Below are positions 24,502 through 32,019 of a DNA stretch of 64,000 bases, piece by piece. How positions within the stretch are numbered: the first letter of the stretch is position 1; every line of letters starts with the position of its first letter. The notes below the pieces were generated by a model that did not search any database, was not told where the DNA came from, and was given only the letters and a program-made list of their open reading frames with translations. Location: assembly GCA_017483305.1 (NCBI GenBank), contig JAFULC010000060.1, positions 1-64,000 on the forward strand. Direction: 5' to 3'. The position numbers and the translations under genes were made by a program. This stretch comes from Clostridia bacterium (GTDB lineage: Bacteria > Bacillota > Clostridia > Oscillospirales > CAG-272).

Positions 24502-24540
24502 CTTCACTCAATAAGTCGACGAAAAATGAAAAAGGTTACA
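24502..24540 (-). promoter_or_regulatory. ECF-type promoter of the lipoprotein operon
   Basis: Minus strand TGTAAC (24535-24540), 14 bp, GTCGAC (24515-24520) within a 19-bp block (24502-24520) that matches the block before the ECF sigma gene at 17 of 19 positions and at the same spacing. No sigma-A promoter was found in this gap. Confidence 0.65.
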
Positions 24541-24556
24541 TTTTTTGCTCAAATAC

Positions 24557-25006
24557 TTATTTTTTCATTTCCATATATGGCAACACGTCAAACCCGCATT
24601 TCTTATAAAGTCTGATCGCGCGCCCGTTCTCTTCTTCAACCTCCAGGCGAAAAATGCAGTCGGTGTATTTTTCTGTGATAAAATCGAAAAACGCCTTGCC
24701 AAGCCCCGATCCTCTGTACTGATCCTTGAGATAAAGATCCTCGATCCAGATACACGGCTTGCCAAATTCGGTTGAAAAGCTCTTTGCTATCATAGCGTAT
24801 CCCTGCACATTGCCCTCATTCTCAAAGACATACCCCTCAAGGTAGGGACTGTCATTTACACAGTTATCTATATCGTTTGAAAAGATCTCCTCCGAGCCGT
24901 TGCTCAGCACCGCAGGCGAGGCATAGAAAACCCTCATCATCTCCATAATGCAGGGCTTGTCTTCTTTCGTCATAATTCTTATTGTGTTGTTCATATTAAC
25001 CTTCAT
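24557..25006 (-). CDS. GNAT-family N-acetyltransferase
   Basis: A 149-residue GNAT protein. Seen: IRIMTKEDKPCIMEMM (first strand and helix), CIWIEDLYLKDQYRGSGLGKAF with the acetyl-CoA pyrophosphate loop Q-x-R-G-x-G, and NGRAIRLYKKCGFDVLPYMEM at the C-terminus. Substrate is unknown. The start may be at 25006 or at 24994 (ATG four codons on), as neither has a strong ribosome binding site. Transcribed on its own from 25105-25133. Confidence 0.85.
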   Translation of the reverse strand: MKVNMNNTIRIMTKEDKPCIMEMMRVFYASPAVLSNGSEEIFSNDIDNCVNDSPYLEGYVFENEGNVQGYAMIAKSFSTEFGKPCIWIEDLYLKDQYRGSGLGKAFFDFITEKYTDCIFRLEVEEENGRAIRLYKKCGFDVLPYMEMKK

Positions 25007-25104
25007 TCCGCCGCCGTCAGCGGCACAAATCTTTCTTTATATCGTTTTTTTATCGGAAACGAATTACTTATCAGACAGATAAACTCAATTTATCGATTAG
25101 TTAG

Positions 25105-25133
25105 ATTATACCATGGGAATAGAAAAAAGTAAA
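25105..25133 (-). promoter_or_regulatory. Promoter of the GNAT gene
   Basis: Minus strand TTTACT (25128-25133), 17-bp spacer, TATAAT (25105-25110). Confidence 0.55.
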
Positions 25134-25148
25134 GTTGCATAAAGTGTT

Positions 25149-25176
25149 GCACCAAATTTGCACCAAAGTCACACCA
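25149..25176. repeat. 11-bp-period direct repeats
   Basis: GCACCAAA at 25149-25156 and 25160-25167, then ACACCA at 25171-25176, one helical turn apart. They lie just upstream of the GNAT promoter and may be an operator or the remnant of another sequence. Confidence 0.4.
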
Positions 25177-25221
25177 GCATTTAATGTTGTTGTGCTCGAT
25201 CAATTTGATATTGTTTAATTA

Positions 25222-26199
25222 TTAGTATATATACTGTAACCAACGGAAATATTTAATCTTCGAAAGAGTAATAATTATTACTGATAAAACTATAGAACAT
25301 AGCAATACAACAAAAAAGCACTGGATTGTTTGCATTTGATTAAACAGTAATATAAATAATCCATGACACAGATAAATAAGAGTGCTTAATTTTCGTATGA
25401 ATATTGTTATATCTTTTCGTAATTGAATATTCGAGTTTTTTATCAACATAAACAGAAAATATGAGGCTGGCAATACGGACATCCAAAGAATAGTTGAGGC
25501 TGTATTAAAAAAAATAACAAACAATACACTTTCTACCATAAGAAAGGACATTGATATTATCAAACCTGCTATCAACCTTATATTTGAAATTTTTTTTGCT
25601 GATTCATTTTTGGCTATTATTAAGCCCATTGCAATATATGGAAACGCATAAAACAATCCATTTCTAAAATTGAAAACTGTATATTCCTTTACAGATAAAA
25701 TTTTATAGAATAAAGGAGCATATGTACTCAACAAGCAACCAACGAATAAGAACAAAATCGATATAAAAAATACAAGTTTATGTTTTCTGCTAAGTGCTAT
25801 ATATAGAGCATACGTTAACAGCATTCCTATAATTGAACCGCATAAATACCACAAGGCATGCTCGTTGCCATACCAGAGATAACGGGAAACAATATTGAAA
25901 AAAGAAGTGTTTTTTAGTCCTGAAAAGTCAAACGGTAAATAAATTAAAGACCATATAACATAAATACTGGTTAATCTCATCAAATATATTGTTAAACTTT
26001 TTTCTTTTCTCCAGAAAAAGTAACTGCTGGCAATAAAAAAGAACGGAACACACAAACGAGTTATTATACCAAAGCCTCTATCAAGCCATATATTGAATCC
26101 GAACGGCTCAGTGTGTATACCAACGACAAGGATAGCCATTATAAGCTTAACAATATCGATTGTCGCATTCATTTTGCTTGTAATATTATTTGTTTGCAT
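25222..26199 (-). CDS. Membrane acyltransferase, acyltransferase-3 family
   Basis: A 325-residue protein with about ten membrane helices. The N-terminal part has IDIVKLIMAILVVGIHTEPF, with the His that is catalytic in this family, and VPFFFIASSYFFWRK, typical of acyltransferase-3 proteins that O-acetylate polysaccharides or wall components. The ATG at 26199 is chosen (GGAG six bases upstream) over an in-frame TTG at 26217. The gene is much richer in A and T than its neighbours and has no strong codon bias, which suggests horizontal transfer. No other surface-polysaccharide genes are adjacent. Confidence 0.8.
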   Translation of the reverse strand: MQTNNITSKMNATIDIVKLIMAILVVGIHTEPFGFNIWLDRGFGIITRLCVPFFFIASSYFFWRKEKSLTIYLMRLTSIYVIWSLIYLPFDFSGLKNTSFFNIVSRYLWYGNEHALWYLCGSIIGMLLTYALYIALSRKHKLVFFISILFLFVGCLLSTYAPLFYKILSVKEYTVFNFRNGLFYAFPYIAMGLIIAKNESAKKISNIRLIAGLIISMSFLMVESVLFVIFFNTASTILWMSVLPASYFLFMLIKNSNIQLRKDITIFIRKLSTLIYLCHGLFILLFNQMQTIQCFFVVLLCSIVLSVIIITLSKIKYFRWLQYIY

Positions 26200-26234
26200 A
26201 AAATTCTCCAAATTCAAGTTTATTTAGCAGTTGT

Positions 26235-26263
26235 ATTATACCATAATTTTCTCCAAAAGTAAA
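26235..26263 (-). promoter_or_regulatory. Promoter of the acyltransferase gene
   Basis: Minus strand TTTACT (26258-26263), 17-bp spacer, TATAAT (26235-26240). Confidence 0.55.
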
Positions 26264-26307
26264 TAGGACGGCAGATTTTTTACAAGTTGAACCGTCCTAC
26301 AAAACAC

Positions 26308-26335
26308 AAAAAGCCCTGCCGAAGCAGAGCTTTTT
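26308..26335 (-). terminator. Terminator of the rplM-rpsI operon
   Basis: 12-bp stem (26308-26319 with 26324-26335) with TTCG loop on the minus strand and a G-U pair, followed by Ts. Confidence 0.85.
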
Positions 26336-26355
26336 GTATATCGAAATAAAAAGTA

Positions 26356-26458
26356 AGAACCACCGCATCTGCGGTGGTTCTGTACTCGGACAGCTTGCTT
26401 GCAAGCTGCGGCATACAGCAAATGTACGCCAATATAAGAGAAATAATGTGCTGTATGC
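26356..26458 (-). other. Three further hairpins downstream of rpsI
   Basis: In the order of transcription: a long-range stem 26449-26458 with 26411-26420 (10 bp), an 8-bp hairpin 26401-26408 with 26391-26398, and an 11-bp GC-rich hairpin 26371-26381 with 26356-26366. They fill almost all of the stretch between the rpsI stop and the terminator. Function unknown. Confidence 0.6.
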
Positions 26459-26460
26459 AA

Positions 26461-26862
26461 TTATCTCTTGGAGAACTGAGGAGCACGTCTTGCGCCCTTG
26501 AGTCCGTATTTCTTTCTTTCCTTCATACGAGGGTCTCTGGTGAGGAATCCTGCAGCCTTGAGAGCAGGACGGTAGTTCTCATCAGCAGTGATGAGGGCGC
26601 GAGCTACACCGTGACGGATAGCACCTGCCTGACCGGAAATACCGCCACCGTTTACGTTAGCAACGATGTCGAACTTACCCATAGTTCCGGTTACGCCGAA
26701 GGGCTGGTTGATGATAAGCTTGAGAGTTTCGAGACCGAAATACTCGTCAATGTCCTTACCGTTGATAGTGATCTGACCGTTACCGGGATATACTCTTACG
26801 CGAGCAACGGACTTCTTTCTTCTACCAGTGCCGTAGAAGTAGGGCTTTGCACTTGTATACAT
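26461..26862 (-). CDS. rpsI: 30S ribosomal protein S9
   Basis: Small-subunit protein of 133 residues whose C-terminal tail reaches the P-site tRNA. Seen: [69 protein letters not shown] and the C-terminal FSKR (family usually ends in SKR). Follows rplM after 26 bp in the universal L13-S9 order. Confidence 0.97.
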   Translation of the reverse strand: MYTSAKPYFYGTGRRKKSVARVRVYPGNGQITINGKDIDEYFGLETLKLIINQPFGVTGTMGKFDIVANVNGGGISGQAGAIRHGVARALITADENYRPALKAAGFLTRDPRMKERKKYGLKGARRAPQFSKR

Positions 26863-26888
26863 AGGTTTACTTCCTTCCTTTCTTCAAA

Positions 26889-27317
26889 TTAAAACTCGTA
26901 GGTCTCGGGCTTCTGCGCCTCGTGCTTGTGGGACTCACCGGAATATACCTTGAGTCTGTTAGCTGCTGCTCTGCCGAGAGAGTTGTGGGGAAGCATTCCC
27001 TTTACTGCGGCTTCCATAGCGAACTCGGGCTTTTCAGCCATAAGAGTCTTATACTGAATGCTCTTCATTCCGCCGATGTAGCCGGAGTGTCTGTAGAAGT
27101 ACTTCTGCTCAAGCTTCTTGCCTGTCAGAACTGCCTTATCTGCGTTTACTATGATAACGAAGTTACCGCAGTCAACGTGGGGTGTGAATTCGGGAGCGTT
27201 CTTTCCGCGGAGAAGGTCTGCTGCAACAACAGCGGTTCTACCCATGGGCTTGCCTGCTGCGTCGATAACGTACCACTTGCGGACAACTGCTTCTTTTTTC
27301 TGCATAAATGTAGACAT
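26889..27317 (-). CDS. rplM: 50S ribosomal protein L13
   Basis: Large-subunit assembly protein of 142 residues. Seen: [59 protein letters not shown] and [10 protein letters not shown]. The ATG at 27317 (GGAGGATAACTAAA upstream) gives the standard start [16 protein letters not shown]; the frame is open further upstream to 27389 through the promoter and without a ribosome binding site, so it is not used. Confidence 0.97.
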   Translation of the reverse strand: MSTFMQKKEAVVRKWYVIDAAGKPMGRTAVVAADLLRGKNAPEFTPHVDCGNFVIIVNADKAVLTGKKLEQKYFYRHSGYIGGMKSIQYKTLMAEKPEFAMEAAVKGMLPHNSLGRAAANRLKVYSGESHKHEAQKPETYEF

Positions 27318-27360
27318 TTTAGTTATCCTCCAAAAATTGATCATTTTTTTAACCTTGCAT

Positions 27361-27389
27361 ATTATATCACAACGTAATTTGTTTGTCAA
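27361..27389 (-). promoter_or_regulatory. Sigma-A promoter of rplM-rpsI
   Basis: Minus strand TTGACA (27384-27389), 17-bp spacer, TATAAT (27361-27366): full consensus. Confidence 0.85.
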
Positions 27390-27634
27390 TACCTTTTTTG
27401 AAATTTTTTTGATATTTTTAATTTAGCTTTAGTAAACCTCCCGTTTTCTCGTTTTTTCTCGCTTTTTTAATATCTTTCCTCGAAAACCGTTTCAAAAAAA
27501 TTTTTTGATAATTTTGATTTTTTACGAAAATCTGCCCCCAAACAAGAAAAAAATCCGCCGAGAGCGTTATATTTCCCTGCCTTGCCGACATAAGTTTATA
27601 CTGTGATTTCAAAAAAATTCGGAGGTAAAACTAA
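27390..27634. other. AT-rich intergenic region between rplM promoter and S1-like gene
   Basis: Homopolymer-rich. Apart from GGAGG at 27621-27625 for the next gene, no clear promoter, hairpin or ORF was found. A TATACT at 27597-27602 has no good -35 partner. Confidence 0.4.
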
Positions 27635-28597
27635 ATGATGAATACATACAAGCCCGAGGGACTTCTTATCGGAACGCAACAAAACCGCGAGCTTATCTCC
27701 GCGGGACGCGCCGGACTTGAAAAAGCAATGTCTGCAGGCATCATATTGGAGGGCACCGCCATACTCTGCGACAGCGAATTGAATCTACACGTAGATCTGC
27801 GCGGCATCACGGGAATTATCCCGAAGGGAGAGGTCTGCCTTGTGAGAGACGGCGAGAGCTTCAAGGATATTGCGGTCATAACGAGGGTCGGAAAGCCTGT
27901 GTGCTTTAAGATCGTCTCAATAGAGGAGGTCAACGGCCGCACGGTCGCCTATCTTTCTCGGCGCTTGGCGCAGATCGACTGTATGAACAACTATATCGCC
28001 GATCTGATCCCGGGAGACGTGCTTTGCTCACGAGTCACGCATCTTGAAAGCTTCGGCGCGTTCGTTGACGTCGGATGCGGCATTATTTCCCTTCTTTCCG
28101 TTGATTGCATATCGGTTTCACGTTTTTCACACCCGAAGGACCGCTTATATAACGGAATGATCATAAATACCGTATTAAAATCGATTGACCGCGAAAAAGG
28201 CAGGATATTCGTCTCAATGCGCGAGCTTCTCGGCACGTGGGAGGAAAACGCGGCGCTCTTTTCGCCGGGTCAGACCGTTGCAGGTATTATCAGAAGCGTG
28301 GAAAGCTACGGAGTTTTCGTTGAATTGACTCCCAACCTCGCAGGACTTGCAGAGCTGCGCGACGACTCGCAGCCCTTCGAGCTTCCCTGCGGAAGTCTTG
28401 CCGCCGTATATATAAAAAGCATCATTCCCGAGCGAATGAAGATCAAGCTCGTGCTTATAGACTCCTACAAGGGCGACCCCGCCGCATCCGAGCTGAAATG
28501 CTTTGTTGATTGCAACTCGGTACAGCATATAAGCTATTGGAGATATTCGCCTCTCGGCTGCTCAAAGACTGTGGAGACGGTATTTGACGCAGAGTGA
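27635..28597 (+). CDS. S1 RNA-binding-domain protein (RpsA-like)
   Basis: A 320-residue cytoplasmic protein with at least two S1 (OB-fold) domains: about residues 128-192 (PGDVLCSRVTHLESFGAFVDV ... GRIFVSMRELLGTWEE) and about 212-275 (PGQTVAGIIRSVESYGVFVEL). The N-terminal 120 residues may hold a divergent third one (GTAILCDSELNLHVDLRG). The C-terminal 45 residues end in VQHISYWRYSP, not seen in ordinary S1. Short S1-like proteins are common in Clostridia in place of the six-domain ribosomal S1. Start ATG at 27635 lies nine bases after GGAGG; the next codon is also ATG. Confidence 0.85.
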   Translation: MMNTYKPEGLLIGTQQNRELISAGRAGLEKAMSAGIILEGTAILCDSELNLHVDLRGITGIIPKGEVCLVRDGESFKDIAVITRVGKPVCFKIVSIEEVNGRTVAYLSRRLAQIDCMNNYIADLIPGDVLCSRVTHLESFGAFVDVGCGIISLLSVDCISVSRFSHPKDRLYNGMIINTVLKSIDREKGRIFVSMRELLGTWEENAALFSPGQTVAGIIRSVESYGVFVELTPNLAGLAELRDDSQPFELPCGSLAAVYIKSIIPERMKIKLVLIDSYKGDPAASELKCFVDCNSVQHISYWRYSPLGCSKTVETVFDAE

Positions 28598-28649
28598 TAA
28601 AATTTAACATTTATTCATTAATTATTTGGTTATTTTGGCGAAAATCCTC

Positions 28650-28678
28650 TTGACAGATCTTATCGCTTATGTTAAAAT
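28650..28678 (+). promoter_or_regulatory. Sigma-A promoter of binding protein 1
   Basis: TTGACA (28650-28655), 17-bp spacer, TAAAAT (28673-28678). Confidence 0.75.
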
Positions 28679-28742
28679 AATACTAATGTAGGCTCATGTA
28701 TTTGTGGGTGTGCAAAAATAATGAAAAGGATAATGAAGCAAA

Positions 28743-30200
28743 ATGAAAAAATCATTCAAACTTCTCGCCCTTATCCTTGCTCTCGTAATGCTTGTTGCAG
28801 TATTTGCGGCATGCGACGGAGGAAAAGGCAATGGCGATGAGACCACGGCTGGCGACGAAACCACCGACGGTAACGGCGCAGAAACCGAAGTAACGCCCAA
28901 CGTGGAAAAGAACAACTATGACTCTACATTTTATCTTTCAGTATTGGTAGACAGTAACCCTCTTGATCACTTCTGGGTCGCAGAAAGTGACGACGACGTG
29001 CTTTCCGCTGCTCTTTTTGACCGTCAGGAAAAGATTAAAAACTACCTTGGTGTTGAAGTCTATGGCTCTCCCGCAGAAGGTGGATTTCAGGGCTACACCG
29101 AGCCGTTCGAGATCGCTGTCAAAAACAAAGCAGGCGGTGTGGATACACTTCTCACTCACGTGCATGCGGGCGTGTCTGGCCTTATAACCGGCGGACTTCT
29201 GACTCCGCTTGAGGAAATGGACGGAATCGATCTTGATGCGGATTATTGGAACAAGGAGTTTATGGATGCTCTTTCCATTAATGACCATTATCTTCTTGGC
29301 TTCAGCGATTTCAACATTCTCTATACCTACGTAATCGCGTATAACGTTGATATTCTCGCAAAGTATGAGGATGCTCTTGACAAGAGTGTATACGATATGG
29401 TTGACGATTACGAGTGGACCCTTCAGCAGTTCTGCGATATTGCGAAGCTTGGCTTTATCAACGAAGGAGACGTTAACAAGAACCAGTACGGCCTTACAGG
29501 TCTTCAGTGGGTTCCGTGGTGCGGCTTCCTCGAGGCTGCAGGCGTAAATCTCGTTGAAATGAACGACGAGGGAAAATACAGAATTTCATACGTAAATGAC
29601 CTTTACTTTGACAGAACCAATAAAATAGTAACGATGCTCTCCGATCTTTCTGCGGCTGAGTGTAGCTATCTTGATTTCCAGACCTCTGCTAAGCCCACGG
29701 TTCCCTTTGAGTCTAACAGAGCTCTTATGACCCTTACCGCTACTATCGACATTGACGATTATCTCAACTATGACGTCGATTTCGGTGTTCTTCCCTATCC
29801 TATGTACGACACTCACCAGAAGGAATACCGTTCTCTTCAGTGGGGCGGATACATCGCGGTTCCTAATTATCTTGAAAACGAAGCTATGGCAGGCGAGACG
29901 CTCGAGCTCCTTGCGTTCTATGCGGAGGATGTTAATACCGCTTACTATCAGAAGCTTCTTGGCAAGCAGGTCGGAGAAAACCCCGATGACAGAAGAATGC
30001 TCGAGATAATCTGGGATAGCGTTTGTACCGACTTCGGTCAGACCTTCGAGGATGTCTGCGGAAACCCCCTGTACATGCTTCCTTTCACCACTAAGGCAGG
30101 ACAGCAGAGCCTTTCGGAGTTCAGCGCTGCACGCACAAGGAGCGGAAATACTGCTATCGATAAGTTCTTTAGACTGGTTGGTAAAAAATACAAAGAATAA
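28743..30200 (+). CDS. Solute-binding lipoprotein, paralog 1 of 3
   Basis: A 485-residue extracellular solute-binding protein, probably for sugars. Signal peptide with lipobox AAC (Cys24), then a Gly/Asp/Glu/Thr linker (GDETTAGDETTDGNG), then a mature domain with blocks shared by all three tandem copies: NYDSTFYLSV, LGFSDFNILYTYVIA, EWTLQQFCDIAKLGF, NQYGLTGLQWVPWCGF and KEYRSLQWGGYI. The Trp/aromatic richness fits carbohydrate binding. No permease or ATPase gene is near, so an orphan transporter elsewhere or a non-transport role is needed. Paralogs 1 and 2 are closer to each other than to 3. Confidence 0.82.
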   Translation: MKKSFKLLALILALVMLVAVFAACDGGKGNGDETTAGDETTDGNGAETEVTPNVEKNNYDSTFYLSVLVDSNPLDHFWVAESDDDVLSAALFDRQEKIKNYLGVEVYGSPAEGGFQGYTEPFEIAVKNKAGGVDTLLTHVHAGVSGLITGGLLTPLEEMDGIDLDADYWNKEFMDALSINDHYLLGFSDFNILYTYVIAYNVDILAKYEDALDKSVYDMVDDYEWTLQQFCDIAKLGFINEGDVNKNQYGLTGLQWVPWCGFLEAAGVNLVEMNDEGKYRISYVNDLYFDRTNKIVTMLSDLSAAECSYLDFQTSAKPTVPFESNRALMTLTATIDIDDYLNYDVDFGVLPYPMYDTHQKEYRSLQWGGYIAVPNYLENEAMAGETLELLAFYAEDVNTAYYQKLLGKQVGENPDDRRMLEIIWDSVCTDFGQTFEDVCGNPLYMLPFTTKAGQQSLSEFSAARTRSGNTAIDKFFRLVGKKYKE

Positions 30201-30211
30201 TTGCTCATTTA

Positions 30212-30251
30212 AAAATCCCTGTCGCATTTGTAAGAATGCGGCAGGGATTTT
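30212..30251 (+). terminator. Terminator of binding protein 1
   Basis: 17-bp stem with one G-U pair (30212-30228 with 30235-30251). Confidence 0.85.
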
Positions 30252-30300
30252 GATAATTATGTATGTTTTGTAAATATTTTTTGTTCCCCTTTCTGTGCTA

Positions 30301-30329
30301 TTGACACTTTTTTTGTTTTGTGATATAAT
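30301..30329 (+). promoter_or_regulatory. Sigma-A promoter of binding protein 2
   Basis: TTGACA (30301-30306), 17-bp spacer, TATAAT (30324-30329): full consensus. Confidence 0.85.
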
Positions 30330-30370
30330 GTTGTTTGAACAAAATTTTCAGAAAGGATTTTTGTACTAAA

Positions 30371-31834
30371 ATGAAAAAATCATTCAAAATTCTCGCGTTG
30401 CTTCTCGCGGTCATTATGATGGTTTCTGTGTTTGTTGCTTGTAACGACGGTGAAGGTACTACCGACGAAACAACGGTAAACAACGAAGACACTAATGGCT
30501 CTGAAGATGAAACCACGGGAGAAGTAATGCCCGACATCGAAAAGAAAAATTATGATTCGACCTTCTATCTCTCTGTTATGGGCGACGTTAACCCTATGGA
30601 TAGATATTGGGTTGAGGAAAGCAATGACGACGTGCTTTCCGCTGCTCTCTTCGAGCGTCAGGAAAGAGTAAAAAGCTATCTTGGAGTTGAAGTGTTCGCT
30701 TCTTCTACAGACGGCTTCGAGGTATACACCGAAGCCTTCAAGACCGCGGTTAAAAACAAATCCGGCGGTGTGGATACTCTCCTTACTCACGTATCCAGCG
30801 GTGTATCGGGTCTGATCACAGAAGGAGTCCTTACTCCCTTTGAGGAAATGGACGGAATCGATCTTGATGCAGATTACTGGAATCAGGAGTTTATGGATGC
30901 TCTTTCCATTAACGACCATTACCTTCTTGGCTTCAGCGATTTCAACATTCTCTATACCTACGTAATCGCATATAACAAGGATCTTCTTGCAAATTATGAG
31001 GATCATCTTGATAAGAGCGTATACGACATGGTTGACAATTACGAGTGGACCCTTCAGCAGTTCTGCGATATTGCTAAGCTTGGCTTTATCAACAGAGGAG
31101 GCGAAGACAAGAACCAGTACGGTCTCACAGGTCTTCAGTGGGTTCCGTGGTGCGGCTTCCTTGAGGCTGCAGGTGTAAATCTCGTTGAATTGAACGACCA
31201 GGGCACTTACGAGATGTCTTATAATAACGAAATTTATTCGGAAACTACCCAAAGCGTTGTGGCTATGCTCTCCGATCTTGCGGCTGCAGAGTATACTTGT
31301 GTAGATTTTATGTCTACCGGTCCTGCTACGGTTCCCTTTGAGGATAACAGATCTCTTATGACGCTTGCATCGACTAATGAGCTTCCCACTTACCTCAACC
31401 ACGATATTGATTTCGGTGTTCTTCCCTATCCTGTTTTCGAGTCTAACCAGAAGGAATACCGTTCGCTTCAGTGGGGCGGATACATGGCTATCCCTGCTTA
31501 TATGGAAAATCCTACTATGGTAGGCGAGACCCTTGAGATGCTCTCCTTCTACTCTGAGGATGTTAAGACCGCTTACTATCAGAAGCTTCTCGGTAAGCAG
31601 GTCGGAGAAAATCCCGATGACAGAAGAATGCTCGAGATCGTTTGGGACAGTGTTTGCACCGACTTCGGTCAGACCTTCGATGAGGTTACCGGCTTCTGTC
31701 TCTATATGCTTCCCTCGGTTACTGCTTCTCCTGATAAGGGCGGAACATCCTACGCTCAGTATACACAGCAGCGTATCCAGACAAGCAAAACAGCTATTAG
31801 AAACTTCTTCAAGAAGGTTGATAAGAAGTATTAA
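30371..31834 (+). CDS. Solute-binding lipoprotein, paralog 2 of 3
   Basis: A 487-residue copy of the same family. Signal peptide MKKSFKILALLLAVIMM with lipobox VAC (Cys24), linker DETTVNNEDTNGSEDETTG, then the shared blocks. Large parts, including GIDLDADYWN and FMDALSINDHYLLGF, are identical to paralog 1, which points to recent duplication. Differences gather near residues 155-175 and 280-320, which may be the ligand-contact surface. Start at 30371 rather than an upstream in-frame ATG, because GAAAGGA and the signal peptide agree with it. Confidence 0.82.
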   Translation: MKKSFKILALLLAVIMMVSVFVACNDGEGTTDETTVNNEDTNGSEDETTGEVMPDIEKKNYDSTFYLSVMGDVNPMDRYWVEESNDDVLSAALFERQERVKSYLGVEVFASSTDGFEVYTEAFKTAVKNKSGGVDTLLTHVSSGVSGLITEGVLTPFEEMDGIDLDADYWNQEFMDALSINDHYLLGFSDFNILYTYVIAYNKDLLANYEDHLDKSVYDMVDNYEWTLQQFCDIAKLGFINRGGEDKNQYGLTGLQWVPWCGFLEAAGVNLVELNDQGTYEMSYNNEIYSETTQSVVAMLSDLAAAEYTCVDFMSTGPATVPFEDNRSLMTLASTNELPTYLNHDIDFGVLPYPVFESNQKEYRSLQWGGYMAIPAYMENPTMVGETLEMLSFYSEDVKTAYYQKLLGKQVGENPDDRRMLEIVWDSVCTDFGQTFDEVTGFCLYMLPSVTASPDKGGTSYAQYTQQRIQTSKTAIRNFFKKVDKKY

Positions 31835-31864
31835 TCTAAACTGAACAAACAAAATACGATAAAT

Positions 31865-31905
31865 AAAATCCCCGTGTGTCGCAAATGCAGACACACGGGG
31901 ATTTT
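31865..31905 (+). terminator. Terminator of binding protein 2
   Basis: 16-bp perfect stem (31865-31880 with 31890-31905), T run inside the 3' arm. Confidence 0.85.
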
Positions 31906-31934
31906 GTCCTTTATATATGCGGATAAACTTTTTA

Positions 31935-31963
31935 TTGACGTTTATGCAATTATATGATAAAAT
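31935..31963 (+). promoter_or_regulatory. Sigma-A promoter of binding protein 3
   Basis: TTGACG (31935-31940), 17-bp spacer, TAAAAT (31958-31963). AAAGGAG lies before the start at 32020. Confidence 0.75.
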
Positions 31964-32019
31964 ATATATGGACAGTAACCCTCTAAACAATTATTTACGA
32001 AAGGAGCTTTAGACACCAA

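Noticed and set aside
27582..27602. Promoter of the S1-like gene from TTGCCG and TATACT
   Set aside because: Only nine bases lie between the boxes.
30380..31990. Open frame of 536 codons antisense to binding protein 2
   Set aside because: It covers the signal peptide, terminator and promoter regions of real genes and lacks start signals.
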